Assembly: GCA_036346355.1 (NCBI GenBank)
Contig: CM070591.1
Coordinates: 18,832,001-18,896,000, forward strand
Reading direction: 5' to 3'
Source: Rhipidocladum racemiflorum
Taxonomy: Eukaryota > Streptophyta > Magnoliopsida > Poales > Poaceae
Length of the DNA: 64,000 bases
Position numbers and translations under genes: made by a program
The notes under the pieces: generated by a model
What the model saw: only the letters and a program-made list of their open reading frames with translations
Databases searched by the model: none
What the model was told of the DNA's origin: nothing
Part shown: one piece after another, positions 1-11,023 of the stretch
How positions within the stretch are numbered: the stretch's first letter is position 1
Layout of the letters: each line of letters opens with the position of its first letter

Positions 1-158
1 GTCAAGTAACCAGTTTGGTTATTTAAATAAAGTACTTTGATAATATCGAATGGTATGATTGTGATATTTACCGATGTTAAGACTGTGTGCACTAGCGCGT
101 TCCTGGACTAGTGCTGAATACACAGAGGGTCCGGATTTGCAAATTCGGGGTCCCGACA
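1..158 (+). repeat. 3' end of the 5' LTR of A1
   Basis: Identical base for base to 8497-8654, the end of the 3' LTR. It ends in ...cccgaca directly before the primer site. The remaining ~3.35 kb of the LTR lies to the left of the window. Confidence 0.95.
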
Positions 159-162
159 GAGG

Positions 163-175
163 TGGTATCAGAGCC
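163..175 (+). other. Primer binding site of A1 (initiator Met-tRNA type)
   Basis: TGGTATCAGAGCC begins four bases after the LTR end. It is complementary to the 3' end of initiator methionine tRNA, the usual primer for minus-strand DNA synthesis in plant Ty3/gypsy and copia elements. Confidence 0.92.
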
Positions 176-676
176 ATACTTGACCGTAGGCTCAACCCAA
201 AGATAGAATGGTCGTAGTGAGGATAAAACCTATTTTCTAAAAGCTAAAAGTTGTCAAGACAAGAAATGACATCTCGACTTATCCCCTTCTCTCTTTTCTT
301 GTCTCTTGCTGAAATTTTTCCTTACCTTATCACAATTTAAAAATTCCGAGTTCTTACGTAAAGCACTCTTGTGACAGATGGAGGTTTTCTCGATGAGTGA
401 GCATAGGTTCTTTAGTGAGACTCCTTCGCCGAGTCGCGTCATAGAAGAAAGAGTCACCCTTTAGGCGTTAGACTCCAGTGTTAGTTCGATTTGGATTTTC
501 TTTGTTTGCTGAGTGTGCAGTATGTGTTGCAAGGCCCTTAGGCATTGTAAGCAGCCATACCAAGTTATTAATAATAAAGTTGGACCTTAAGGCTACACCT
601 TTCGCCCCGCATAAGTTCCATATTACTTGTCTATTCTTGTTCCCCTCTCATCTCTAAACCTAGAGCAAATCGACAG

Positions 677-1672
677 ATGGTGAACACCCGTGGAAACTTT
701 GGAAGCAATGGGAGTGGTTCTCGCCCAGCAGAAAACCCCAATGATGGAGCACCAGCACCGCCACTGGATATGCAGAATTTCGGAGCTTTTCTTGCTGCCC
801 AGACTCAGTTGATGCATGCTATGATGCAACAAATGCAGCACGTCATTGCTCAGGCCACTGCTAATCAAGTTAATCAGGCCACGCTTGAGAATACAAAGGC
901 TGTCGAGTTCATGAGGACTCACCCACCCACTTTCTCTGGGAATGCCAATCCATTGGAGGCCGATGATTGGTTAAGATCAATTGAGAGGAAGCTACACATA
1001 GCTCAATGCATAGGGAATGAGAAGGTACTCTCGCTTCTCATCGGTGGAAGGAACATTGCTTGAATGGTGGGAGAACCACGTGCCCAGCAGAGAACCCTCA
1101 AGATATCACTTGGGAAGAGTTCACAATGCATTCCGACAGTATCACGTGCCTGAAGGGATCATGGACCTTAAGAAGGAGGAGTTCAGAGCACTGAAACAAG
1201 GTAATCAGCCCGATGGCCGACTACCGAACAAGTTCACACAGCTAGCACGCTACGCACTGAGGATGTAGCGACAGATAAATCCAGGCAGTCTCGTTTTATG
1301 AAGGGACTCAACTCAGATTGCAAGTAGGATTGATCACCCACACCTTTCCAGATTTCCAAGAGTTGGTGAATAAGGCGCTTATTCTTGAGGACAAGCGCAA
1401 GGAACCGGATGAGAACAGGAAGCGCAGGATGCAACGGCAAGGATCACGCCAGGAACGCCATAGCGCTTGAGGGTTGCACCAAATCAATTCTTGATTCCAA
1501 CCACGAATGCAACAAGGACACCATCCCGGCACCAAGACACGCCAATCGTAACTACGGACCCCACCCGCTAGAAACGCTACCCTGTGCAAACAAGAAGGAA
1601 ACGGTGAGACGCCGCTACAAGCGCAACGAGCCAGACACTTTGCCAACATTGTCCAAAGAAGACAGCGAGTGA
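677..1672 (+). pseudogene. gag: gag remnant of A1
   Basis: The ATG at 677 opens a 128-codon stretch starting MVNTRGNFGSN, with a Gln/Met-rich segment and then the start of the retrotransposon gag domain (THPPTFSGNANPLEADDWL). The reading then shifts frame near 1040. A second stretch to 1268 holds the WWE...W-type middle of the domain (LEWWENHVP, EEFRALKQG). A third, near 1300-1400, reads KGL...LQVGLI and LVNKALILEDKRK. A degraded CCHC zinc knuckle lies near 1610-1665: part of the C-Y-K and G-H-F-A pattern is visible across two frames. The protein would form the virus-like particle and bind element RNA. At least three frame breaks make it non-functional. Confidence 0.85.
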
Positions 1673-1829
1673 CCCGATTCGCTTCAACCTAGGAACAACC
1701 CAGCTAGGGACGCCAGCACTGTGAGCCACACCCTGCATCGTGGTGAGAGGCCGAGTCAACCATGTCACCGCAGATGCATTGCGAGAATGCTACGGACGTC
1801 GTCTTTGGGTAAGTTACTTGTTAACTCGA

Positions 1830-2170
1830 TACACCTGCAGCGGTTTTGTTTGACTCTCGAGCTTAGCATTAGTTTCTTTAGCAAGGCTTTGCGACTAGAT
1901 ATGACTTGAGTATTGAAATTCTTATGAGCATGCTTGTATTTCAAACCCCTGGTTCCGAACTCCGAGCGAAAGTAGGATGTTCCGGTGAGAATACTAATAG
2001 GTGGAATAGAATTCCTAGCAAACCTTATAATTTTGGAGACCCGGACCTTAGACGTCATATTGGGAATGGATTGGTTATCCAAGCACAAGGCCGTATTGGA
2101 TTGTGGACGAAGGACTATCTCGATTGAGAGCGTGTGGGAAGAAAGTGGAATTTCAAGCCACTGCGATTAG
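1830..2170 (+). pseudogene. Protease remnant of A1
   Basis: The aspartic protease active-site region is at 1855-1880. It reads F-D-S-R-A where the family has D-S/T-G-A, so the glycine is replaced, and two in-frame stops follow within five codons. The C-terminal family signature DVILGMDWLSKHKA is clear at about 2046-2090. This enzyme would cut the Gag-Pol polyprotein. The changed active site and the stops show it is dead. Confidence 0.8.
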
Positions 2171-2219
2171 AGATGGATGATTGATGGTTAACGCAGTACC
2201 AAGGCAATCAGCATAGAGG

Positions 2220-3160
2220 ATGTCCCAAGTAGTGAATGAGTACCCGATGTTTTCCCGAAGATCTACCTGGTATGCCGCCAGACAGGGACATAGAGTTTGT
2301 GATAGAGCTTGTACTGCACAAAGACCGATAGCAAAGAGACCCTATCGGATGTCCACCGAGGAGTTGGTAGAAATGAAGAAACAGCTAGAAGAGTTAATGG
2401 AGAAAGGATTTATCGGCATCGAGTTAAATCGCCGTGGGGAGCACCAGTTTTGTTTGTCAAGAAAAAGGACGGAAGTTTCAGGATGTGCATCGACTATCGT
2501 GCACTCAATGAAGTCACCGTGAAGAATAAGTATCCGCTACCCAGGATTGATGATTTGTTTGATCAGTTGAGAGGAGCCGGAGTTTTCTCCAAGATTGATC
2601 TGAGATCGGGATACCATCAGTTGAAGATCCGATCAGAAGATATTCAAGATCGCATTCTCGTCAAGATATGGACATTACGAGTTCTGATTATATCCTTTGG
2701 GCCGATTTAATGCGCCGGCTTATTTCATGAATATGATGAATAAGGTGTTCATGGAATATTTGGACAAGTTTGTCGTCGTGTTCATAGACGATATCCTAAT
2801 CTACTCCAAGACAGAGGATGAACATGCCGAACACTTAAGGCGAGTTTTGGCAAAGCCGAGGAACAAAGCAACTTTTCGCCAAGTTCAGCAAGTGTGATTT
2901 TTGGAAGGACAAGGTGGAGTTTCTTGGACATGTAATGACCTTGAAGAAGGAGTCGCCGTAGATCCAAGCAAAGTAGAAGCTGTGTTGCATTGGGAGCGTA
3001 GAAGGCGTGACCCAGTCGGAGTTTCCTTGGAATGGCATGATACTACCGCCGTTTCATCGAAGGCTTTTCGACAATTGCGAAACCTCTTACGCATCCTGAA
3101 GAAGGAAAAGAAGTTTGCATGGGCGCGAGAATGTGAGAAAGGATTTCAGAGCTGAAGAAG
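2220..3160 (+). pseudogene. Reverse transcriptase remnant of A1
   Basis: The fingers/palm motif KKDGSFRMCIDYRALNEVT and then NKYPLPRIDDLFDQL are intact at 2465-2570, followed by FSKIDLRSGYHQLKI. A frameshift near 2690 separates this from the catalytic VVVFIDDILIYS at about 2773-2808, where FIDD is the usual gypsy form of the YxDD box. The thumb/connection at 2900-3150 is recognisable (VDPSKVEAVLHW) but frameshifted. The domain copies element RNA into DNA. The block is ordered and complete but not readable as one frame. Confidence 0.88.
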
Positions 3161-3662
3161 CGATTGACATCGGCACCGTGTTAGTTCTACGGATGTTGCT
3201 CAAAGCTTCGATATTTATTGTGACGCATCGCGCCAAGGACTTGGATGTGTCTTGTCTGGCAGAATGGAAAGGTCGTAAACTTATGCATCAAGGCAGTTGA
3301 GGCCGCATGGGGAAAATTATCCGACACATGACTTAGAGTTAGCTGCCGTAGTGCATGCTTTGAAGATATGGCGTCACTATCTGATTGGAAACCGATGTGA
3401 AGTATATATGGATCATAAGAGCCTTAAGTACATATTCACCCAGTCGGATCTGAATATGAGGCAGAGGAGTTGGTTAGAGTTGATCAAGGACTATAATGTT
3501 GGAATCCATTACCATCCCGGGAAGGCCAACGTAGTAGCCGATGCTCTGAGTCGGAAAAGCCATACCGTGAGTGCGTTGCTAGCCACAAGTCAGGATGAGT
3601 TATGTGAGGATTTTCAAAAGATGAAGATTGAGGTTGTACCTAGCGGATTCTGGCCGCATTAG
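3160..3662 (+). pseudogene. RNase H remnant of A1
   Basis: 3297-3662 is an open stretch with HDLELAAVVHALKIWRHYL, then EVYMDHKSLKYIF and HPGKANVVADALSRK. These are the second half of the gypsy RNase H domain, including the catalytic D of DHKSL and the D of ADALSR. The first half (3160-3296) is degraded: traces such as a D-A-S-R region occur in other frames. The domain removes RNA from RNA:DNA hybrids during replication. Confidence 0.82.
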
Positions 3663-4601
3663 AAGTAAAGCCTACCCTGGAGGAGCAGATCCGAGAAGGA
3701 CGAAGGATGATGACAAGATCCGCGAGGATTAAGTCCATCAAGGAGGAAGGCAAGGCGAGAGGACTTCAAGTTGGATGAGCAAGGCACGTTGTGGATGAAG
3801 GATCGCATTTGTGTGCCTAACAAGAAGGAGTTAAAGCAATCGATTACGGAAGAAGCCCATGACTCAAGTACTCAATTCATCACTGGAAGCGCCAAGATGT
3901 ATCGAGGATCTCAAGGAGAGATTCTCGTGGCCGAGTATGAAACGTGAAGTTGCCGAGCATGTTGCCTTGTGCGATGTATGCCAGAGAGTCAAGGCAATGC
4001 ATCGAGAGACCAGCAGGATTGCTACACGGCTGAAAATACCGAGTGGAAGTGGGAGGAAATCGAAATGGATTTCATTACCGGTTTGTCGAAGACTCAAGGA
4101 GGTTATGACTCCATATGGGTTATAGTGGATCGCTTGACTAAAGTAGCCCATTTTATCTCCGTGAAGACCACTTACTCGGAGATAAATTAGCGTAATTATA
4201 CATGACCAGGATTGTCTGTTTGCACGGAGTGCCAAAGAGGATTGTTTGAGACGAGGTACCCAATTTACCTCAAGGTTACGGAATAAGTTGCATGAAGCCA
4301 TGGGAACCCGTTTGAACTTCAAGATGACTTATCATCCACAGACGGATGGACAGACCGAAAGAGTCAACCAGATTCTGGAGGATATGTTGAGAGCTTGTGC
4401 ATTGGCTTATGCTACCTCTTGGGATAAGAGTTTGCCGTATGCCGAGTTCGATTACAACAATAGTTATCGAGGCTAGTTCTGAGATGTCACCTTTTGAGGC
4501 CTTTGTATGGTCGACCACTGTCGGACGCCATTGAATTGGAATGAGACCGTGGCGCCGTGTCTTGGACCTGATATTCTTCAAGAGGTCAAGAAACGGTCGC
4601 T
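3663..4601 (+). pseudogene. Integrase zinc-binding and catalytic core remnant of A1
   Basis: The zinc finger C-x2-C is seen as LCDVCQRVKA near 3967-3996. The core starts at WEEIEMDFITGLSKT (catalytic D) near 4048. GTQFTSRLRNKLHEAM appears near 4255 and YHPQTDGQTERVNQ near 4330 (catalytic E in TERVNQ). In the second catalytic block the D of the usual D-R-G/D is replaced or disrupted (GLFETRYPIY region around 4240). Several frame breaks separate the parts. Confidence 0.83.
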
Positions 4602-5153
4602 ATGATTAGGGAAAGGTTGAAGATAGCCCAATCTCGACAGAAGAGTTATGCTGACAATCGTCGCCGAGATTTGAGTTTTGAACCAGAAGACTTTGTTTAC
4701 CTCAGAGTTACGCCTCTCAGGGGAGTTAAGAGGTTCCATGCCAAAGGGAAACTTGCACCCCGTTATGTTGGACCATTTAAGATTTTGAGTCGCAGAGGCG
4801 AAGTTGCTTATCAACTGGAGTTGCCACAGTCGTTGGCAGGAGTGCATGATGTATTCCATGTGTCCCAGTTGAAGAAGTGTCTTCGAGTTCCTGACGAACA
4901 GACACCGCTAGAGTCAATTGAGTTGCAAGAGGATTTGACTTATGAGGAGTATCCCGTAAGGATTCTAGACACAAGGGATCGAGAAACTAGAAACAAGTCA
5001 ACCCGTTTTTGTAGAGTTCAGTGGAGCAACCATGAAGAAAGCGAAGCGACTTGGGAGCGCGAAGAGGATTTGAAGAAAGAGTTTCCAAACCTATTCTGTA
5101 GTGAGCCACGAATCTCTGTGGACGAGATTCTATTAAGGGGGGGAGGTTTGTAA
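4602..5153 (+). pseudogene. Integrase C-terminal domain plus chromodomain of A1
   Basis: This is the longest intact coding piece of A1, 183 codons. It reads from RQKSYADNRRRDLSFEPEDFV (GPY/F-type integrase C-terminus: KLAPRYVGPFKIL) through GVHDVFHVSQLKKC, then a chromodomain with VQWSNHEESEATWEREEDL and FPNLF. The chromodomain is thought to steer integration to particular chromatin. The stop is at the start of the 3' LTR. It lacks the rest of pol upstream in frame, so it is called a pseudogene despite being open. Confidence 0.88.
5131..5148 (+). other. Polypurine tract of A1
   Basis: Purine-rich run (aagggggggaggttt) immediately before the LTR start TGTAACACC. It is the primer for plus-strand DNA synthesis. 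Confidence 0.9.
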
Positions 5154-5767
5154 CACCCCAAAATTTTGCTTTTCTTAAATTCATGTGTGATTTGGTACTT
5201 TGGTGAATTTTTGGAATTTTCTGGAATTTATTTGGATTTATTTGGAATTTATTTGAATTTATTCCATTTTGAAATAATTAAAGAATTTAATCTTGCAAAT
5301 AAAATTTTGTTGGAAATATTTTATTTGAGTCCAAAATGATCCAAAATATTTTCAGAATTTTTCTCGAATTTTTCTCGAGTCTTTTGCTATTTTTAATGAA
5401 TTAAATGAATTATCGGGAATTATTTTAAATATTAAATCGCTGGAAAATCAACCGAGTTTAAGCATCGCTTCATCCGACCGAGCCCGAGTCGGACTCGAGT
5501 TCGAGTCCGACCGAGCCACGTGACTCGACCGAACCCACTCCTAAACCTAATCAATCCCAACCGTTGGATCAAGATCCAACTACCGAGATCCGCCATACCG
5601 GCTCGAGCCGTATCCGCCCGGATCCGATCGCGCTGCGGCGATCGTGGGCCGTTGATCGCGCCACGTGGGCGGTGGCGTCGTCGTCTTCGCCGAAGTCCGA
5701 AAGCCGGACTCGCCGCCGCACTGCGCCGTGAAGAACTAGGTCTCCGTCTTCCGCACGGATGCCGAGG

Positions 5768-5777
5768 CTATTTAATG
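5768..5777 (+). promoter_or_regulatory. TATA-like box of the A-family LTR
   Basis: ctatttaatg about 620 bp into the LTR. The solo A LTR has gtatttaaag at 12925-12934, and the minus-strand A LTR has ccatataag (complement of 37061-37069), at the same relative place. This puts transcription start near 5800 (inference) and makes the remaining ~2.85 kb of LTR transcribed leader. Confidence 0.6.
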
Positions 5778-6124
5778 CCCGGATCGCACCGAGGACCGCC
5801 GTGACAGCGCACTTCTTGCCCTAACCCGCCGAGCTCTAGCCGCCGTAGGTTCGCGGAATCGCTCGCCGTAGTTGCGTGAAGCGCCGCCACGGTCCTTGCC
5901 TCGCCCGCGCCGTCCGCCGTCCTCGCCGCCATTGACCCCAGATTCAAACCCGGCCAGCGCACCGAAGACACCATCCATCTCGCGAGCACGCCCCAACCGC
6001 CGTTTGGGTGGTCGCTGCCTCGGCCACGGCAGCCGCAACTCCGCCGTGAAGCCATCGCCGACCCGAGCTCCACCAACCGTCCGATCAAGATCCAAAGGCT
6101 TAGATCGTGCCACGCGTCACCTCG

Positions 6125-8303
6125 GTGAGTTTCCCGTTGAAAATCCTAGATCTAATCCCAACCGTTGGATCTAGATCCAACGGCTTAGGTTCTTGCGCCG
6201 TATCAAGAATCGCACCAGGTTAGATTGGATCTCGACCGTTGGATCAAGATCCAACGGCCCACGATCGATCCACGTGCGCCCAAGCACATGAGGCCAAACT
6301 CAATCCTAGCCGTCGGATTTCAAACCAACGGCCACGATTGTGCCACGCGTCCAGGAAGCCGAGCCGCCGCGCCCACGCGCGCGTGCGTGGCCACTGACAC
6401 GCGGGGCCCGCGTGTCGGCCGACGATCTGCGGACGTCACCCATGACGCGTCATCGGTGGGACCCACTGTCGACCGTGGTGAGCCCTCGCCGACGTCGGCC
6501 GATGACGTCACCCGAGTGGTCCCACATGTCAGCCTCACCCGAGCTGTGGACCGGGTCCACCGTGGACCGAACCGCGCCGTGAGCTGAGCCCATGAGCCGG
6601 TGGCGTCGGCCCAGCCAATCAGAGCCGACACGTGTCCATGCTGACGCAGTAATTAATTTCCGAAAAAGAAAATGATTTAGTAATTCGAAATATTGATTCA
6701 AATTTAGATTCAAACTTCAAACGCTTATAACTTTTGCGTTTCAACTCCGATTTGAGTGATTCAAATTTCTAAATTTGTATAAAATTGAGATCTACCTAAA
6801 TATGAATTTTATTTAATTTTTGGACTAAAGTTTTTCTCTGTAATATTATTTAATTGATTATTTAAACTTTAAATAATCATAACTTTTGCGTTTTAACTCC
6901 GAATTTGACGATTCCAGTTTCTAAAAATCCACAAAATTATGTTCTTTCTGTTTATGGATTTTATTTGGATGTTTGGATACTTTTTGCCTATTGTTTATTT
7001 GTGTATTTGCTATTTGCACGCTTTTACGAGTAGACGTTGAAGTCTTGGGAAGGATTCGAGGAGAGGTATTGACTCAGATCCAACTCAAGACCAAGAACAA
7101 GTACTTTTTGAAGGCAAGTTGTGCTTTGACCATGTTGATCCTATTTGAAATCTATTTTGATTTAAACTATTGCATGCTAGTTCAATTAGAAAAATACTTT
7201 GTTTAAACACAGGGGTTAGATAAATACCAATTTGCTATATGACACCTTGATTACTTAAGTATGTGCCATGACCCTTTGTCACCCTAGTTGTGGATTACTA
7301 GTTGGACATTATTAAATTGCCAACATGGGTTATAGACCGTTGTAGTATCGCTTAGACACACTTTCGTGCTCATAACATGATTTTGGACAATCAAATGTTA
7401 ATATTGACTTAATGATATATTGAACCTGTTTTGGAAAAGTATCATGTGATGTTGATGGCACGTGGTGCATGGTAATCAAGCGGGGTTTGATAAACGATTT
7501 TCGGCCAGGGGCATGTGGCAAGAGTAATCAGGTGGGCCATTGTGGCATTGGGGATGTTGATTTGGTTCTTGGGTAGTCTTGCCCTGGTCACTCTAAGGAC
7601 TTAACCTTGCAAGCCTTTGAACTGGGTCATACTTGCAACCACATGGCTGGAATGGGACGGCCCTAGTTGACTAAGTCGCTAAGGACTCACTTGTGGAGCC
7701 TCGGGTGTCAATTACACCGTTTGTGTGATTGTGCGAGGGGCGTGTCGTGGGCGTGGCCAGATACCCATCTAACGGTGTGTTGGTCCCATACTTCGCCTTG
7801 GCTAAGGGAAGGGATGGTGTAGAGCACCTGACAGGAGAGGACCACCTGTGTTGTTTGAGGCTTCCGAAAGGCTTTGTTACGGGAACTCGCCTTTGTGGTG
7901 TTTTACTGTATCTTGTGGGTAAAGTGCACAACCTCTGCAGAGTGTAGAATCTATTTAAATAGCCGAGTCCACGGTACTGGACAATGCTCGGGAATTACAG
8001 TCAAGGGTTAGATTTTCTCAAAAATAACTTGGATTTGAAAGGTTGGTTTGGTTTCGTAATGAAGATGATGGAAACGTGGTTTAGGATGGGAAAAATGTTT
8101 ATTAAACTTCTTGAAAAGTTATTTATGCTTTACTTATTCCTACTGCTTTCGAATCTACTTATATTACTTGTCAAAAGCTGTTTACTGCAAATATACCTTA
8201 AGCTATTCCTTTGTACCAAGCCATGCATATAGTATATTAGCTTGCATTCTGTGCATGACTTGCTGAGTACCAAGTACTCACCCTTGCCTCAACACAATAC
8301 CAG
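6125..8303 (+). other. Predicted leader intron inside the A-family LTR
   Basis: Donor-like CTCG|GTGAGT at 6124/6125 and acceptor-like ATACCAG| at 8301-8303. The donor is kept in the other A LTRs (cg|gtgag at 13276/13277; on the minus strand ag|gtgagg at 36718/36717), and so is the acceptor. A stem-loop overlapping a branch-point-like CTCAC lies 23 nt upstream of the acceptor. Removal would join ~325 nt of exon 1 to the last 351 bp of the LTR. No transcript was seen; this is a prediction. Confidence 0.4.
8264..8280 (+). promoter_or_regulatory. Conserved LTR stem-loop
   Basis: TGAGTAC-CAA-GTACTCA is a perfect 7-bp stem with a 3-nt loop, flanked by ctTGC and CCCTTG. The same structure with different inner pairs occurs in E (42632-42649) and B (21116-21131), at a similar distance from the LTR end (~370-450 bp) and from an acceptor-like AG (23-25 nt). 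Confidence 0.7.
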
Positions 8304-8654
8304 TTGAAGAGGAGACTACACCAGCTTCGGAGGAGGAACTCCAAGAGGATCCGTCTACTTAGGGATGCGAGCCCAGTCAGTTGCCTGTGGTATACTGGAT
8401 GGCGCCACGATGTTACCTTATTTGATTTTCATTGCTATTATTTTTCTCTGAATAAGTTTCGCCATACGAGGCATACATTTGTAACTTGGCCATAAGGTCA
8501 AGTAACCAGTTTGGTTATTTAAATAAAGTACTTTGATAATATCGAATGGTATGATTGTGATATTTACCGATGTTAAGACTGTGTGCACTAGCGCGTTCCT
8601 GGACTAGTGCTGAATACACAGAGGGTCCGGATTTGCAAATTCGGGGTCCCGACA

Positions 8655-9015
8655 GTCGGACTCGAGTCCGACTCGGGTTCCGACTCGGTCGGTTGAACAG
8701 TACTCGACCCGATGGATTTTCTAGCGATTTAATATTTAAAATAATTTCCAGTAATTCATTTAATTCAAGAAAAATAGCAAAATACTCAGAAAAATTACAG
8801 AAAAATTCTGTAAAATACTTTGGGGCATTTGGGACTCAAATAAAATATTTCCATCAAAACTTTATTTGAAAATTTAATTTCTTTAATTATTTTAATCTGG
8901 AATAAATTCAAATTAAATCCAAATTAATCCAAATAAATTCCAGAAAATTCCAAAAATTCATCAAAGTGCCATATCACACATAAAATTTAAGAAAGCAAAA
9001 TTTTGGGGTGTTACA
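8655..9015 (-). repeat. A-family LTR fragment, opposite direction, interrupted by A1
   Basis: Reverse complement of the first ~360 bp of the A LTR, with its start TGTAACACC at 9015 and its body running left to the A1 junction at 8654/8655. The right flank (ttttg at 9016) has no polypurine tract, so 9015 is the outer edge of a 5' or solo LTR inserted in the Sirevirus LTR to the right. Confidence 0.9.
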
Positions 9016-11023
9016 TTTTGGGAGCTCAAGATCACTAAGAATACACCTCAAAGCTCCAAGGAATCAGCCCAAAAACTCTCCTCCAACGGCTACCTAAGAG
9101 GGGGGCTTTAAATATCCATCCCCAAAAACTAGCCGTTGGAACTGCGCACGGTCCAGATACTCCGGATAAATAGTCCGGATACTCTGGACAACCCGGACAC
9201 TCTGGACATTAAGTTTGGACACTCCAGACTTGCCACCAAGGCAACCGAGGGCCCTAACCCGGAGACTCCGGACAAATTGTCCGGATACTCCTGATAACCC
9301 GGATACTCTGGACATTAAGTCCGGAGACTCCGGACTGCACTCAGCAGCCCGACGAAAACGGGCATAACTTTTGATCCCAGACTCCGATTTCGACGAATTC
9401 GGACTTTTCGAAAAGCTAAGAACGAGGGCTATCCAACCCACAAGGTCTTACTACCCAAAACCCAATGGATAAAATCAGATTGCACAAAGAATCCACAAGG
9501 AGACTTCAAATTCTCACTTTCCGAAACTAACAACACTTCTAACCCTCACACCAACCCACCTACACCTAGGTGAACAAAGTGTGACTTGGGTTTCTCAACC
9601 TTAGACAAGGATAGACCACTTTGAGCACTTGAGACATGTCTAAGTAATTTCAACGATTACATCCCTCTTAATAGTACGGCAATCCTTAGACTCAGATTTA
9701 AACACAAAAATCTAAGTCTTACACTCGACTTACATGCCGACTTCTTCCAGATGCACGGTGCATGATAACGCTTCCCCAAAGATTGATGACGCCCTTCGTC
9801 TTGTCAACCTCAACGCGCTTCACCTCATGAGACTCTCGTCCTCTCGACCTTGACCTCAATCATTCCCCAAACGATCCTCTAGTCAAGTCGACTCTGACTT
9901 AGTCCTCAGCTTTTGGTGACACCACCGTCTTATTGACTTCGACTTGCTTGTCATCCTTCAAACCACTTGGTCATCATACACACAGCTTTGGGACCTAATT
10001 CTTATCAAAGCACTCAGCAAACACATTAGTCCCACAAGCCCAAAAGATATGAATTAGAATTAAATGAGTGAGATAAAATACAACAAGTGTTTCATATAAA
10101 TAGGGATGATATCAACGGAAACACTTGACATAAGAAATGTTCTCTACTAAGTGCGGCATGATGAATATGTGATTGATCTATATGCACTAGAGAGATAATT
10201 GCCAATATGATGAAATAATTAAATCAAGGCAAGGATCACAATCTCTACTTAAAAGAAACACATGATAGAATGTACACGAATTGTACATGTGCAAATAATA
10301 CTTAGAAGGAGAGTAAATAATGTGATCCAATTCTAGATTAAACTTCACTAAGAGAGGTGCAAGAGAAGATATACAACTAAGACATGTTTGCCCTAAGTCA
10401 ATCTATAGCAATGTGAAGTTTAACACTAGTTAAAACATGCATACTAAAAACAAAGCACATAATGAACTCAAGTGAATATATATATGCACAAATAGATATG
10501 ACATGAACCAATACGCATATATGTAATAAACAAGTTACTTAGAGTTCACTATGTAGTTGCAAAAAAAAGGATTGCAACAATGGAGTTGCCCGTTTAGTAG
10601 GTGGAGATGTGATGACTTAAATAGAGAGCTCCAGAATCCAATCGTTGTGAGAGGTTGCACACAACCCGGACATTCTGGATCATTTATCCGGATACTCCGG
10701 ATCAAATGTCCGGACACTCCGGATTGGTGAGAAAGCAACCTTTTTGCCGTGGGACAGCAAGGGTACATCTAAAGGAAAAGCAACGACAAATATAGAAGGA
10801 ATACCGAGATTGCTTACTTTATATTTGCTTAACCATCCCACTTGATTATTGTCTAAGTAGATGGGACTAATATTCAACTTGGCAATAAACATGTTAGTCT
10901 CATAACAATATAATCATAAAGGATGTTTGTCATTTGTTAAGCACTTACACAATTACATAGATTGTCATTATAAGCGTTTGTCATTAATCACCAAAATAAC
11001 ATAAGTGTCTAGATGCACTTTCA
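9016..11023 (-). repeat. 3' LTR of Sirevirus G (Ty1/copia), truncated
   Basis: On the minus strand the LTR starts TGAAAGTGCATC at 11023, right after a polypurine tract, and runs left until cut by the A-family LTR at 9015. Palindromic CCGGA boxes (tccggatactccgga, gtccggacactccgga) cluster at 10663-10726 and 9150-9335, upstream of a TATA-like gatatttaaag (complement of about 9104-9114). Clusters of symmetrical CGG/CCG boxes before the promoter are a known Sirevirus hallmark. No coding sequence is expected here. The segment from 9738 to about 10760 recurs in the two G2-type blocks (28636-31368 and 33657-36151). Confidence 0.85.

Larger units (their letters stand above)
1..8654 (+). mobile_element. 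Element A1: Ty3/gypsy chromovirus (Tekay-like), 5' end cut by window
   Basis: The order is: end of 5' LTR (1-158), primer site, gag, protease, reverse transcriptase, RNase H, integrase with a C-terminal chromodomain, polypurine tract, 3' LTR (5149-8654). That order (integrase after RNase H, plus chromodomain) defines Ty3/gypsy chromoviruses. The 3.5-kb LTR suits the Tekay/Del clade (inference). All polyprotein parts carry frameshifts or stops, so the copy cannot encode its own proteins. The 158 bp of 5' LTR present are identical to 8497-8654. The right flank (8655 on) is an A-family LTR in the opposite direction, so A1 inserted into a relative. The target duplication cannot be checked because the left end is outside the window. 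Confidence 0.93.
5149..8654 (+). repeat. 3' LTR of A1 (A family, 3,506 bp)
   Basis: Begins TGTAACACCCC and ends ...TCCCGACA. The first ~310 bp are AT-rich, followed by a ~1.2-kb GC/CpG-rich block (5460-6640) and then AT-rich sequence. A TATA-like box is at 5768-5777. Imperfect palindromes with arms like CCGTTGGAT/ATCCAACGG occur near 5555, 6160 and 6235, with variants near 6085 and 6310. Two copies of an ATAACTTTTGCGTTT motif occur at 6726 and 6883. A perfect stem-loop is at 8264-8280. Long ORFs inside it are frame shadows of GC-rich DNA. Other A-family LTRs in the window: 8655-9015 (-), 12304-25362 (+, split) and 32802-37658 (-, split). Confidence 0.93.

Noticed and set aside
5772..6587. Several 80-120 codon frames on both strands in the A LTR
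   Set aside because: GC-rich LTR leader with Arg/Pro-rich shadow translations and no conservation of frame between A copies.
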